Source: an uncultured Neomegalonema sp. (GTDB lineage: Bacteria > Pseudomonadota > Alphaproteobacteria > Rhodobacterales > Rhodobacteraceae). From it: DNA of 64,000 nt. The notes beneath the pieces are model-generated. The model was not told the origin of the DNA. It saw only the letters and a program-made list of their open reading frames with translations, and ran no database searches. Location: positions 32,883 through 96,882 of the forward strand of contig CALDSD010000015.1 of assembly GCA_937911325.1 (NCBI GenBank), written 5' to 3'. Positions 45,329 through 54,941 of this stretch are shown here, in pieces (position 1 is the stretch's first letter; every line of letters starts with the position of its first letter). The translations under genes and the position numbers were made by a program.

Positions 45329-46606
45329 ATGTCAAAGTTTCCTGTCTCGGAGGCCGACCAGCTTCCCCGCTGGCGCCGCCCTGAATCGCTGTTGATGCTG
45401 ATGGCGTTGGCCATGCCGCTCGCGTTTTCGGTGTGGATGGCGATGCTGAACAACTTCAGCCACGACGTCGTCGGCTTTGCGGGCGAGGAGATCGGCGCGA
45501 TCCACATGTTTCGCGAGATCCCCGGATTTCTCGCCTTCCTCGTCGTCTACCTGCTTTTGTTTTTCACCGAGCAGCGCCTTGCAATGATGTCGCTGATTTT
45601 GCTGGGCGTCGGCACTGCGATGACCGGCGCTCTGCCGACATTTTGGGGCCTCGTGCTGACGACGGTGATCAGCTCGATCGGTTTTCATTACTTCGAGACG
45701 GTGTTTCAGTCGCTGCAGTTGCAGTGGATCTCGAAAGAGCGCGCGCCGGCGGTTCTGGGGAAACTGGCCGGCATCGGGTCCTCGACCGCGTTCGTCGCGT
45801 TTGGCGCCGTCTGGTTGTTTGGAACCGAAAGCGTCGCCGGGGGCGAGCCTCCCTATCTCTGGCTCTACATCGCCGGCGGCTTGGCGACGACGTTGCTCGC
45901 CATCGCGGCCTGGGGGCTCTATCCGCAGTTTCAGGCCGCCACCGAGCAGCGCAGGGCGCTCGTCCTGAAACGGCGCTATTGGCTGTATTACGCGCTGGTT
46001 TTCGTGGCCGGCGCGCGGCGCCAGATCTTCATTGTGTTCGCGGCGTTCATGGTGGTGCAGCAGTTTGGCTTCGGGCTCGCGGATGTGGCCCTGCTGCTGT
46101 TGGTCAATCACGCCGTCAGCGTGTTCTTCCTGCCGATGATGGGGCGAATGACGGGTCGCTTTGGCGAGCGTGCGGTTCTGACCTTTGAATATCTGGGCTT
46201 GATCGCCGTCTTCGCCGCCTACGCGCTGGTGCTGCATCCCGGCGCGGTCGACGCGCTCGGCGAATGGGCTTGGGCGCTGCCGGTGACGGCGGCGGCTCTC
46301 TATGTGATCGACCATCTGTTTTTCGGGCTGCATTTCGCCCAACGGACCTATTTTCAGAAGATCGCGGACCCTGAGGATATCGCGCCGACGGCTGCGGTGG
46401 CGTTCACGATCAACCACATAGCGGCTGTGGCGCTGCCCTTGCCGTTGGGGCTGCTTTACGACGTCTCTCCGGGCGCCGTCTTCTGGATCGGGGTCGCAAT
46501 GGCGTTCGTCTCGCTCGTTCTGAGCCGGCTGATTCCACGCTGGCCTGACAAGGGTCGGGAGACCACGGTGACCGCGCCCGCGCACGCTCCCGCGCCTGCG
46601 GAGTAG
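45329..46606 (+). CDS. MFS transporter
   Basis: A 425-residue inner-membrane protein with about twelve hydrophobic segments and a Pro/Ala-rich cytoplasmic tail. The FRLVGxxxR-like loop motif is weak. The central LKRRYWLYYALVFVAGARRQIFIVFAAF segment marks an uncharacterised MFS group. The substrate is unknown. It is divergent from the lipoprotein gene across about 145 bases. Confidence 0.88.
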   Translation: MSKFPVSEADQLPRWRRPESLLMLMALAMPLAFSVWMAMLNNFSHDVVGFAGEEIGAIHMFREIPGFLAFLVVYLLLFFTEQRLAMMSLILLGVGTAMTGALPTFWGLVLTTVISSIGFHYFETVFQSLQLQWISKERAPAVLGKLAGIGSSTAFVAFGAVWLFGTESVAGGEPPYLWLYIAGGLATTLLAIAAWGLYPQFQAATEQRRALVLKRRYWLYYALVFVAGARRQIFIVFAAFMVVQQFGFGLADVALLLLVNHAVSVFFLPMMGRMTGRFGERAVLTFEYLGLIAVFAAYALVLHPGAVDALGEWAWALPVTAAALYVIDHLFFGLHFAQRTYFQKIADPEDIAPTAAVAFTINHIAAVALPLPLGLLYDVSPGAVFWIGVAMAFVSLVLSRLIPRWPDKGRETTVTAPAHAPAPAE

Positions 46607-46661
46607 AAGCAACCCTAGACAGCCCCATAATTTCCCCTTAAGCGCGCACGCTGTAAGGTGA

Positions 46662-47027
<366 letters not shown>

Positions 47028-47032
47028 GACGG

Positions 47033-47833
47033 ATGCGCTGCGGGATCTTGTTTGCGATCGCCGCAGCGCTGCTCTGCGGCGGAACCGTGCTCGCACAAGA
47101 CCCGCCGGACAGATGCGCGACATTCTCCCAGAACGGGCTGGCGGAGGCGATCGCCTGTTTTGAGGGCGAGGTCGATCGCTATGGCCATCAGGTTCTCGGC
47201 GATACGCCTGAGTTCGAGACTCTGATTTTCAAGCTCCGCCGCGTCGATGAGACCTTGGAGAACGTCGAAGAACGCGTCGGCTCGGCGACTTTGCCGTTTG
47301 AGCGCGTGTTCGAAGACGTTGCGCCTCGCCTAGCGGATCTCACCGGCGACGGTCTGCCCGAAGTGATCGTGATCGAGGCTGATCAAAACGCAGGGGCGCA
47401 ATTGGCCGTCTATGGCTTCAACGGCGATGAAGCCTTCGAGAAGGTTGCGGCGACGCCGTTTATTGGAACCCGCAATCGCTGGCTGGCCCCGGCCGGCTTT
47501 GCCGATTTCAACAGTGACGGCCGTTTGGACGTCGCCTATGTGCAGACACCTCATATCGGCGGGATCCTGCGGATCTGGACCTTGCGCGATGGGGAGATGA
47601 TCCAGCTCGCGTCACGCAGCGGGCTTTCCAACCACCGTATCGGCCAAGCCTTTATCCCCGGCGGCGTCCGCGATTGCGGCGACGGCCCCGAAGTCGTCAC
47701 TGCGGATCAGACTTGGCGCGACACCGTGGCGTCTTGGCTTCAGGACGATGGCGAGATCGCCAGCCGTACGATCGCTGAAGACGCCTCGCTTGAGACGCTC
47801 GAGCGCGCCGTGGCCTGCGAGACCGACGGATAG
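47033..47833 (+). CDS. Exported FG-GAP/VCBS-repeat protein
   Basis: A 266-residue periplasmic or secreted protein with a signal peptide ending near VLA-Q (residue 21). Two Asp-rich calcium-type loops resembling FG-GAP/VCBS repeats are present, DLTGDGLPEVIVIE near residue 102 and DFNSDGRLDVAYV near residue 163. Cys pairs lie near both ends. Such repeats form beta-propeller blades; the protein's partner is unknown. It is probably co-transcribed with the ferredoxin gene, which starts just upstream. Confidence 0.8.
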   Translation: MRCGILFAIAAALLCGGTVLAQDPPDRCATFSQNGLAEAIACFEGEVDRYGHQVLGDTPEFETLIFKLRRVDETLENVEERVGSATLPFERVFEDVAPRLADLTGDGLPEVIVIEADQNAGAQLAVYGFNGDEAFEKVAATPFIGTRNRWLAPAGFADFNSDGRLDVAYVQTPHIGGILRIWTLRDGEMIQLASRSGLSNHRIGQAFIPGGVRDCGDGPEVVTADQTWRDTVASWLQDDGEIASRTIAEDASLETLERAVACETDG

Positions 47834-47846
47834 TTCAAAAGAAAAA

Positions 47847-47873
47847 GCGCGCCGCGGAGATCTCCGGGCGCGC
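47847..47873 (-). terminator. Intrinsic terminator reading on the minus strand
   Basis: GCGCGCC pairs with GGGCGCGC, with the internal palindrome CGGAGATCTCCG. On the minus strand the hairpin is followed by TTTTTCTTTTG. It most likely ends transcription of the small exported protein gene at 48071-48334 and also insulates the convergent plus-strand gene. Confidence 0.6.
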
Positions 47874-48070
47874 AAGTTGTGAGCGAGGGAGCGCTGAGGG
47901 ATCAGCGCGTAGGTTTGCGTCGGCTCATTGACGCTTATTAACAGATGGGTAGGGGCGGCGCCGAAATCGAGAGGCGAATGCGGCGAGCGCGCGTTTTTTT
48001 AGGGCGATTTTGGGGCGGATGACCGCCGTCCATGCCTGGAAACTCGAAACGTTGCAGAAAAACCGGCGAC

Positions 48071-48334
48071 CTAGTTCGCCTCGCACATCTTGCTGAACCC
48101 CATGCGGCGGCATGTGAAAAGCGCGGCGCCGGTGTCGCCGTCCGCCGCCGGCGCATCGCCGCCCACGCTTCTGAGCGCATCAATGACGACGGACTGCATC
48201 TTGGCGAGCTCCAAAGCAGTCTCCAACGCCTCAATCGTCTCCGCTTGGCGCTCCTGCAAGTCCTCCAGCCGGTCATCGGCGGCGGCGTAAGAGAAGACGA
48301 GTGACGCTGCTGCGGCGAGGATCAATGGGCGCAT
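48071..48334 (-). CDS. Small exported protein of unknown function
   Basis: An 87-residue protein with a signal peptide (MRPLILAAAASLVFSYAAA, cleaved near residue 19). A short helical, Glu/Leu-rich region with coiled-coil character (DRLEDLQERQAETIEALETALEL) follows, and two Cys lie near the C-terminus (CRRMGFSKMC). AGGAG stands about nine bases before the ATG. It lies upstream of purD on the opposite strand sense of the ferredoxin pair, and I recognise no family. Confidence 0.65.
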   Translation of the reverse strand: MRPLILAAAASLVFSYAAADDRLEDLQERQAETIEALETALELAKMQSVVIDALRSVGGDAPAADGDTGAALFTCRRMGFSKMCEAN

Positions 48335-48407
48335 TTGGGAAGACTCCTGAGTCGCGGTCGTCCCAGAATGAGACGCGTTGCGACAGAGTCAACCAGCGGC
48401 GCCCCAG

Positions 48408-49658
48408 TTATAACGCGCGCCACCCGATATCGGTGCGGTGAAAGCCGCCCGGCCAGTCGATCGCATCGACCGCCGCATAAGCGCGATCTCGAGCGGTTGC
48501 GAGATCGGCGGCCGTCGCGCAGACGTTGAGGACCCGACCCCCATTGGAGACCACCCCTCCGTCAATCGACCTGGTGCCTGCGTGAAAGACGGTGACGCCA
48601 GGGACGGCTCCGGCCGCGTCGAGGCCGCCGATCAGCTGACCCTTCTGGTAACCGCCCGGGTATCCCTCGGCCGCAAGGACGACGGTCATCGCCGGCTCGG
48701 CGGCCCAGTCCAGCGTGATGTCGTTCAAGCCTCCTGCGCCGCACGCCTGCAAGGCGGGAACGATGTCCGAGGCGAGACGCAACATGAGGATCTGGCACTC
48801 CGGATCGCCAAAGCGCGCGTTGAACTCGACCAATCGCGGCTCTTCATTCTCGATCATCAGCCCGACATAGAGAACGCCGCGATAGGGCGCGCCGCGTTTG
48901 GCCATTTCGGCGATGACCGGCTGAACGATCGTCGCCATCGCCTTTTGCTCGACCGCCGGCGTGAACACGGGCGCTGGCGAGTAGGCGCCCATTCCACCGG
49001 TGTTCGGGCCGTTGTCGCCGTCGAAGGCACGCTTGTGGTCCTGCGCCGAGGCGAGGGGCAAGACGGTTTCGCCGTCGGTGAGCACGAAGAAGCTGGCTTC
49101 TTCGCCGGTCATGAACTCCTCGATCACGACGCGCGCGCCGGGCTCTGACAAGGCCGCGTCGGTCGCCGCCAAGGCGTCCTCAAGCGACATCGCGACGACG
49201 ACGCCCTTGCCTGCCGCCAATCCGTCGGCCTTGACGACGATCGGCGCGCCTTGTTCTTCGACATAGGCTCGGGCGGCGGCAGCGTCTTCGAAGGCGGCCC
49301 AGGCCGCGGTCGGCGCACCGCAGGCATCGCAAATCTCTTTGGTGAAACTCTTCGAAGCCTCGAGCTGGGCCGCGGCGGCGCTGGGGCCGAAACAGGCGAC
49401 GCCGGCTTCAGACAAGGCATCGGCGACGCCCGCCGCCAACGGCGCCTCGGGGCCGATGACGACGAAGTCTATGCTCTGATCCCGGCTGTAGCGGACGACC
49501 TCGGCGCCGTCCTCGATGTTCAGGCTCGCAGTCTCGGCGATCGACGCGATCCCGCCATTGCCGGGCGCGCAGATCAACCGCGTGCATAAAGGGCTCTGTT
49601 TGATCTTCCACGCCAGCGCATGTTCGCGCCCGCCTCCGCCCAAAACCAGGATGTTCAT
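48408..49658 (-). CDS. purD: Phosphoribosylamine-glycine ligase
   Basis: PurD joins glycine to phosphoribosylamine in purine synthesis. The 416-residue protein has the N-terminal [19 protein letters not shown], the ATP-grasp core with [13 protein letters not shown], the [24 protein letters not shown] segment, and the metal-binding [14 protein letters not shown]. The ATG at 49658 is the family start; the upstream open frame is not coding. It is divergent from xseA across about 60 bases. Confidence 0.97.
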   Translation of the reverse strand: MNILVLGGGGREHALAWKIKQSPLCTRLICAPGNGGIASIAETASLNIEDGAEVVRYSRDQSIDFVVIGPEAPLAAGVADALSEAGVACFGPSAAAAQLEASKSFTKEICDACGAPTAAWAAFEDAAAARAYVEEQGAPIVVKADGLAAGKGVVVAMSLEDALAATDAALSEPGARVVIEEFMTGEEASFFVLTDGETVLPLASAQDHKRAFDGDNGPNTGGMGAYSPAPVFTPAVEQKAMATIVQPVIAEMAKRGAPYRGVLYVGLMIENEEPRLVEFNARFGDPECQILMLRLASDIVPALQACGAGGLNDITLDWAAEPAMTVVLAAEGYPGGYQKGQLIGGLDAAGAVPGVTVFHAGTRSIDGGVVSNGGRVLNVCATAADLATARDRAYAAVDAIDWPGGFHRTDIGWRAL

Positions 49659-49719
49659 CGTCTCTCCATTGCGTCGCTCGCTGCTGCTTTTATGGTGGCG
49701 ACGAGAGAGGAACAACCAG

Positions 49720-51174
49720 ATGTCGGATTTTCTGATCGGCGGCGATGAACCTGACGACGGTGCGCCGCCGGCGAGCAACGCGTTGGAGGTCACGGTCTCC
49801 GAGCTTTCGGGCCGGATCAAGCGCACGCTTGAAGACAGTTTTGGCCATGTGCGCGTCCGGGGAGAACTGGGCAGAGTATCTCGCCCGCGCTCCGGCCATG
49901 TCTATCTTGATCTGAAAGACGATAAGGCCGTTCTCGGCGCCGTCATCTGGCGCGGGGTCGCTCAAAATCTGCGGATCCAACCGGAAGAGGGAATGGAGGT
50001 GATCGCCGAGGGGCGTCTGACCACCTATCCGGGGCAATCGAAGTATCAGCTGGTCATCGAACGACTCGCGCCCGCCGGCGTGGGCGCTCTCATGGCGATG
50101 CTGGAGGAGCGCAAGAAAAAGCTGGCGGCCGAAGGGCTGTTCGCGGAAGAGCGCAAGAAGCCGATTCCGTTCCTGCCCGAGGTGATCGGCGTGGTCACAT
50201 CGCCCAGCGGCGCGGTCATTCGCGACATCCTGCATCGCCTGTCGGATCGGTTTCCGCGGCGCGTTTTGGTCTGGCCTGTCGCGGTCCAGGGCGAGGCCTG
50301 CGCGCCCGAAGTCGCCCGAGCCGTCGAAGGGTTCAACGCTTTGCGGCACGGCGGCCCGGTTCCGCGTCCGGATCTCCTGATTGTCGCCCGCGGCGGCGGA
50401 TCTCTCGAAGATCTCTGGGGCTTCAACGAAGAAGCGGTCGCCCGCGCTGTCGCGGCCTCTGAGATCCCTGTGATCTCGGCGGTTGGCCACGAGACAGACA
50501 CGACGCTGATCGACTTCGTCTCAGACCAGCGCGCGCCGACGCCAACCGCCGCGGCAGAGATGGCGGTGCCAGTGCGGGGCGAGCTGCTTGCGACCCTGGC
50601 CGGGCTCGAAGAACGGCGCGAGCGCTCGCTGGCGCGGAGCTTGGAGGATCGTCGCGCGCGGGTGAGGGACCTCGGCCGCGCTTTGCCGCGCGCAGAAGAG
50701 CTGCTGCAGCTGCCTCGGCAAAGGCTCGACGCCGCAGGCGAGCGGTTGCCCCGCGCGCTTCTGGCGTGCGTCAATGCGCAGGAGGTCCGGCTCGGACGGC
50801 TAGCGGGTCGGCTGCAGCCCAGCGCGCTGACGCGGCGCATCGAAACGTCTTCTGAACGCGTGCAGATTTTCGCAGCCCGGCTGGGCCCGGCCCTCTCGAG
50901 AACCTCCGAGCAGGCGCGCGACAGGTTCGACAAACTCGCGAGGCTTTTAGAGAGTTTTTCCTACAAGGCGACGCTAGAACGCGGTTACGCTGCCGTCCGG
51001 GGTGAGAACGGGGTTCTCGACAGCGTTGCGAAGGTCGAGGCTGGCGCGACGCTTGAGATCGAGTTCGCGGATGGGCGCGTCGATGCGGTCGCCGGCGGCG
51101 AGCGCGGCGGGCCAAGACGCCGAAAGAAGAACCCAGGCTCGACCGAGGGCGGCGCGCAGGGGTCGCTTTTTTAA
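49720..51174 (+). CDS. xseA: Exodeoxyribonuclease VII large subunit
   Basis: The large subunit of the single-strand exonuclease ExoVII. The 484-residue protein has an N-terminal OB fold (residues about 20-120), the conserved catalytic region with VTSPSGAVIRDILHRL, RGGGSLEDLWGFNEE and SAVGHETDTTLIDFVSD, and a long coiled-coil C-terminal half. A basic tail ends GSLF. The stop region is followed by two degenerate copies of the same 15 bases. xseB is not adjacent. Confidence 0.96.
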   Translation: MSDFLIGGDEPDDGAPPASNALEVTVSELSGRIKRTLEDSFGHVRVRGELGRVSRPRSGHVYLDLKDDKAVLGAVIWRGVAQNLRIQPEEGMEVIAEGRLTTYPGQSKYQLVIERLAPAGVGALMAMLEERKKKLAAEGLFAEERKKPIPFLPEVIGVVTSPSGAVIRDILHRLSDRFPRRVLVWPVAVQGEACAPEVARAVEGFNALRHGGPVPRPDLLIVARGGGSLEDLWGFNEEAVARAVAASEIPVISAVGHETDTTLIDFVSDQRAPTPTAAAEMAVPVRGELLATLAGLEERRERSLARSLEDRRARVRDLGRALPRAEELLQLPRQRLDAAGERLPRALLACVNAQEVRLGRLAGRLQPSALTRRIETSSERVQIFAARLGPALSRTSEQARDRFDKLARLLESFSYKATLERGYAAVRGENGVLDSVAKVEAGATLEIEFADGRVDAVAGGERGGPRRRKKNPGSTEGGAQGSLF

Positions 51175-51207
51175 CGGATCGCTTTTCTAGACGGGTCGCT
51201 GTTTTTA
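51160..51207 (+). repeat. Three degenerate tandem copies of the xseA 3' end
   Basis: GGGTCGCTTTTTTAA (51160-51174), GGATCGCTTTTCTAG (51176-51190) and GGGTCGCTGTTTTTA (51193-51207) repeat with a 16-17-base period. The first two encode Gly-Ser-Leu-Phe-stop; the third has lost the stop. The array looks like a slippage-type duplication of the gene terminus. Confidence 0.6.
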
Positions 51208-51227
51208 AGAGGTTTGGAGACCAACCG

Positions 51228-51524
51228 ATGCCGAAAGGATACTGGATCGCGCATGTCGCGGTCGATGATCTCGATGAGTATCAGGAGTATGTCAGGCGCG
51301 CTGCGAAGGCGTTTGAGAAGCACGGCGCCCGCTTCCTGGCGCGCGCCGGGAAAGCTGAGGAGATGGAAGGCGGACTTGGACGCGGCCGCCATGTCGTGAT
51401 CGAGTTTCCCAGCTTTCAGGCCGCCGTCGACTGTTATCACTCAGACGAATACCGGCATGCCAGAGACGCCCGGGCCGGCGTCTCGAACGCCTATATCACT
51501 GTCGTCGAGGGCTTCGAGGACTAG
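51228..51524 (+). CDS. DUF1330 family protein
   Basis: A 98-residue dimeric alpha-beta barrel protein of the DUF1330 family. It starts MPKGYWIAHVAVDDLDEYQEY. GGGRHVVIEFPSFQAAVDCYHSDEY-type sequence (here LGRGRHVVIEFPSF through SDEYRHARDAR) is the family signature. The role is unknown; relatives are thought to bind or modify small molecules. It follows the xseA repeat array by 20 bases. Confidence 0.9.
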   Translation: MPKGYWIAHVAVDDLDEYQEYVRRAAKAFEKHGARFLARAGKAEEMEGGLGRGRHVVIEFPSFQAAVDCYHSDEYRHARDARAGVSNAYITVVEGFED

Positions 51525-51530
51525 GCGATC

Positions 51531-52184
51531 TCAGTCGGTCTGAGCGTCGCCTGTATCCTCTTCGTAGTACTCGTCGTAGTAGCCCTCTTCCTCGCTGGGC
51601 TCATAGGCGTAGCCGGGGTTGTCGTACCACGCGTCGTCATAGGTGTAGGGCTCTACGTTTGTCGCCGAGATCTGATAGCCCACCTCGGCCAGCTCAAGTT
51701 CCTTTGGGATCGCCTGGATCGGGCCAGTGATGAAAACCGGCTCGAAATATTCGAAGTGTCGCGCTTCTGGCAGCGTGACTGCGATGATCTGGTTCGGCGG
51801 CGGCGGCGGCACATGAATGCACGCGCCGATGAACGGCACCAGCAGCAGGTTCCGCGTTCCATCCTCATTATAGTCGAGCGGAACTGTGTAGCCGGCGATC
51901 CGCACGGTCTCGCCGTCGAGCTCGGTCACGAGTTTTGATCCAAGCTCGACGCTGTCCGCCCCGAGCCAGGCCCCGCCGTGAGACACGATGCCGCCGAGGC
52001 GGTTCGGGCGAGAGCTGCCGTCTTCCTCCAAGCCCAGCGCCGCAAGTCGGTCGGCGAGGCTTTCGATCGCATCCTCCCGGGGCACCAGAGCGTCCCAGGT
52101 GATGTCTTTCGGGCTCGCCGCCTCCGCCAAGAAGGCCAAGGGTGCGAGCAGACCCAGCGCGAGAGCGAAAACAACAGCACGCAT
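51531..52184 (-). CDS. DUF3299 exported protein of the zinc (Zrg-type) locus
   Basis: A 217-residue periplasmic protein with a signal peptide ending near AEA-A (residue 22). The DUF3299 hallmark LVPFIGACIHVPPPPPNQII lies near residue 115. The C-terminal 45 residues are highly acidic and Tyr-rich (EEEGYYDEYYEED), which may bind metal. It is the last gene of the operon, 10 bases after the permease gene. Similar proteins accompany DUF2796 proteins in zinc-regulated loci. Confidence 0.87.
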   Translation of the reverse strand: MRAVVFALALGLLAPLAFLAEAASPKDITWDALVPREDAIESLADRLAALGLEEDGSSRPNRLGGIVSHGGAWLGADSVELGSKLVTELDGETVRIAGYTVPLDYNEDGTRNLLLVPFIGACIHVPPPPPNQIIAVTLPEARHFEYFEPVFITGPIQAIPKELELAEVGYQISATNVEPYTYDDAWYDNPGYAYEPSEEEGYYDEYYEEDTGDAQTD

Positions 52185-52194
52185 GAACGGACCC

Positions 52195-53454
52195 TCAGTT
52201 GCGAACGGCGATGCCGTCGGCGAGCGACATTCGATAGGCGCGGACGGCTGGTAGAAGGCCAACCAGGGCGCCGCAAAGACCGATCAACCCGACCAATCCC
52301 AACTCGTTCCAGCTGGGCGCGGTGATCGGCAGATACAACCCGAACGCTTCATCTAGCCAAGGTTGCGCCAAAGCCAACCCGAGATAATGCAGCGCCGCAC
52401 CGAGTATAGCTCCTGCGAGCGCGATCGCAGCGGCTTCGATGATCAAAAGTCCGAGAACGGTGGCCGGGCTGGCGCCGACGGCGCGTAAAATCGCCAACTC
52501 GCGCCGCCGTGCGGTCGGCGTGGCCAAGAGCATTGTCGCGGTCCCGGGCGGCGCGGCGGCCGCGCCCAAGACCGCGACCGCGGCGAGCGCGACCTCGCCA
52601 AGCCCGATCACGCGCCAAAGCTGCTGAAGCGCAACGCCGGGCAGGACGGCGGTCAGAGGCTCTTCGGGATACTCGTTCACAAAGCGCTGGTAATCGAAAA
52701 CCGCCAGCTTCGACTTCATCCCGACCAGCGCCGCCGTGATCGCCTTCGGCTGCAGGTTGAGCTGGCGCGTCTCTTCCGCGGTGATTTGAACACCGGGCAC
52801 CGGCGCGCCTTGGCGCCAGTCGATATGGATCGCCTCGATCGCCTCAAGACTGACATGGACGGTCCGATCCACTGGCGTTCCGGTTTTCTCCAGAACGCCG
52901 GCGACAATGAACGGCTTGTCGTCATGTTCGCGAAACGCTTCGGCCCCGATGCCGTGCGCGACGATGATCTCCTGTCCGATCTCATATCCGAGAGCTGAGG
53001 CGACGTCGGCGCCGATCACCGCATCATAGAGATCGTCGAACCGCTGTCCCGATGCGAAGACGAGCGCGCGGTCGCCGCGATACGAGTATCGCTCGAAATA
53101 CTCCTGCGTCGTTCCCAGGACGCGAAAGCCGCGATGACTGTCGCCCAGTGAAAGCGGCACGCTCCATTCGACGGCGGGATGCGCCCGGATGTCCTGATAG
53201 CTTTGCCAAGTGATGTTGTTTGTGGCGTCGCCGATGCGAAACACCGCGTAGAGCATCAGCTGCACGCCGCCGGTCCGAGCCCCGACAACCATGTCGGTTC
53301 CTGAGATCGTGTTTGCGAAGCTCGAGCGCGCGCCATCCCGAACCGACGCAACACTCATCAGCAGCGCCACCGAAACTGCGATGGACAGAATCGCCAGGAA
53401 GACGGCGCTCAGGCGGGCGCTCAACGATTGAAGTGCGAGCTGCAAGACCGTCAA
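52195..53454 (-). CDS. FtsX/MacB-type ABC transporter permease of the zinc locus
   Basis: A 419-residue permease with one N-terminal helix (about 15-38), a large periplasmic MacB-like domain (about 40-270) and three C-terminal helices (about 285-410) with the RRRELAILRAVGASPATVLGLLI loop. This is the mechanotransmission architecture of type VII ABC systems rather than a classic importer. The start is TTG overlapping the ATPase stop (TTGA-type overlap), so the two genes are coupled. Confidence 0.9.
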   Translation of the reverse strand: MTVLQLALQSLSARLSAVFLAILSIAVSVALLMSVASVRDGARSSFANTISGTDMVVGARTGGVQLMLYAVFRIGDATNNITWQSYQDIRAHPAVEWSVPLSLGDSHRGFRVLGTTQEYFERYSYRGDRALVFASGQRFDDLYDAVIGADVASALGYEIGQEIIVAHGIGAEAFREHDDKPFIVAGVLEKTGTPVDRTVHVSLEAIEAIHIDWRQGAPVPGVQITAEETRQLNLQPKAITAALVGMKSKLAVFDYQRFVNEYPEEPLTAVLPGVALQQLWRVIGLGEVALAAVAVLGAAAAPPGTATMLLATPTARRRELAILRAVGASPATVLGLLIIEAAAIALAGAILGAALHYLGLALAQPWLDEAFGLYLPITAPSWNELGLVGLIGLCGALVGLLPAVRAYRMSLADGIAVRN

Positions 53455-54197
53455 AGCGTTCCTCCCGCGTCGTCTCTGCTCACACGCGCCACATCGCTCA
53501 ACGCGATTTGCCGATCAAACCGCGCGGCGACGGAGGGATCGTGCGTCACCAGGATGACGGTTGTTCGCGTCTCCTCGGCTTTGGCGAAGAGCAGATCAAG
53601 GAAGTGATCGCGTCGATCCGCGTCGAGCGCAGAGGTCGGCTCATCCGCGGCGATGATCTCTGGCGAACCGATCAACGCGCGAGCGACGGCTACGCGCTGT
53701 TGTTGGCCGACGCTGAGGTCCCGCGCCGGCGCGTCCGCCAGCGCGGTTTCCAACCCGAGCGCTGACAGGAGCTGCGTCGCTTCGAGCGCTGGGTCGTCAA
53801 CGCGTCGCCGGCGCTCAGGCGCGAAGGTCAACGGCAGCAGGATATTCTGCGTCACCGTCGCATAGGGCAGCAAGTTAAAGAGCTGAAAGATCACGCCGAT
53901 ATGGTCGCCGCGGAAGCGGTCGCGGGCCGGTCCGCCCAGGGTACCGAGCGACTGGCCGAGAATCGTCACATCGCCCGCATCCGGCGTCACCACCCCACAT
54001 AGCAGGCTCAAAAACGTCGACTTCCCGCAGCCCGACGGCCCCAGAAGCGCTACCCGATCGCCGCGCGCAATCGCGAGCTCCTCAATCTCGATCCGAAAAC
54101 TCGCGGAGCCGGGCCAGGCGAATTCAACAGAGTCAAAGGCGATGGCGGGGGTCTCCGCCCGGTCCTTCGCCGTCTCCGCTTTCCGCGCCTGCGCCAT
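53451..54197 (-). CDS. ABC transporter ATPase (LolD/MacB type) of the zinc locus
   Basis: A 248-residue ATPase with Walker A GPSGCGKST near residue 53, the Q-loop FQLFNLLPY, Walker B EIIAADEPTSALD and the switch His in LVTHDP. The signature is LSVGQ instead of LSGGQ. It is coupled to the FtsX-type permease gene. Paired with the DUF2796 and DUF3299 genes, it is probably the energising subunit of a zinc-responsive system. Confidence 0.93.
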   Translation of the reverse strand: MAQARKAETAKDRAETPAIAFDSVEFAWPGSASFRIEIEELAIARGDRVALLGPSGCGKSTFLSLLCGVVTPDAGDVTILGQSLGTLGGPARDRFRGDHIGVIFQLFNLLPYATVTQNILLPLTFAPERRRRVDDPALEATQLLSALGLETALADAPARDLSVGQQQRVAVARALIGSPEIIAADEPTSALDADRRDHFLDLLFAKAEETRTTVILVTHDPSVAARFDRQIALSDVARVSRDDAGGTL

Positions 54198-54236
54198 GCT
54201 CCGCTCTTTCTTCGATGCTCGGAGCGTTTGGTCGCC

Positions 54237-54842
54237 CTAGGATCCGTTGAGGTCAAGCCCTGACAGATCGAGGCTTGGCGCGTCGCGCGTCACTTCGAAC
54301 GCTGTCTGGCTATCGCCGCCGAGCACCGTGACCTCCAGCGCTTCCGCGCCTTCAAACAGGTCGAAGTACGTGACTTGCATGCCCTTCAGTTCGTCCATGT
54401 TCGCGCAGTCGAGATGATACTCGGCGTGAAACTCGCTGTGGCCGGTTTCCTCCTCGACGTGGAGTTTGACGTCAGCCTTCTCGATCTCGCAGTTGGCCGC
54501 GGCGGACGGGCCGAAGACCGCGATGGGATCGCTCAAGGTCTTCTTCGCTGCTTCGACGGCGGCCTTTTGCTCATCTGTCTCCGGCTTCGTTTCAAACCCG
54601 ACGATGTCAGCTCCGGGCGAGGCCAACTCCATCTGCAGTTCGCCGCCTTCAACGGCGATGTTGAGAACGCCTTCGCCATGAACATGCGCGTCGAGCTGCC
54701 GCTTCTCTCCGTCGCCGTGGTCGTCAGAGTGATCGTGGGAATGATCATGACTGTGGCCATGGTTGTGGCTGTCGCCTGCAATCGCCGACGCCGCGGCGAG
54801 TGAAAGCGCGGCCGCGGCCGCGATGGTCGTTGCGAAACGCAT
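54237..54842 (-). CDS. DUF2796 (ZrgA-type) zinc-binding periplasmic protein
   Basis: A 201-residue periplasmic protein with a signal peptide ending near AIA-G (residue 22). A His/Asp-rich metal-binding stretch (residues about 25-46, repeated HSHDH) precedes the DUF2796 core (DAHVHGEGVLNIAVEG). It includes the HSEFHAEYHLDCANM segment. It is the first gene of the operon, behind a Zur box. Vibrio ZrgA is the characterised relative and takes part in zinc uptake. Confidence 0.92.
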   Translation of the reverse strand: MRFATTIAAAAALSLAAASAIAGDSHNHGHSHDHSHDHSDDHGDGEKRQLDAHVHGEGVLNIAVEGGELQMELASPGADIVGFETKPETDEQKAAVEAAKKTLSDPIAVFGPSAAANCEIEKADVKLHVEEETGHSEFHAEYHLDCANMDELKGMQVTYFDLFEGAEALEVTVLGGDSQTAFEVTRDAPSLDLSGLDLNGS

Positions 54843-54876
54843 AGAAGGACTCCGGTCTGATAAACCAAGGGCGAGA

Positions 54877-54891
54877 TGTTATAATATAACA
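54877..54891 (-). promoter_or_regulatory. Zur box upstream of the DUF2796 gene
   Basis: TGTTATA-A-TATAACA is a perfect 15-base inverted repeat matching the core of the proteobacterial Zur operator (GTTATA-n-TATAAC). It lies 35 bases upstream of the ATG of the DUF2796 gene, where repressor binding would block transcription when zinc is plentiful. Confidence 0.87.
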
Positions 54892-54941
54892 GTGCTGATG
54901 TGGCGTGAAAGAGGCTGAACGCACAGCGCTCTGTTGAAATG

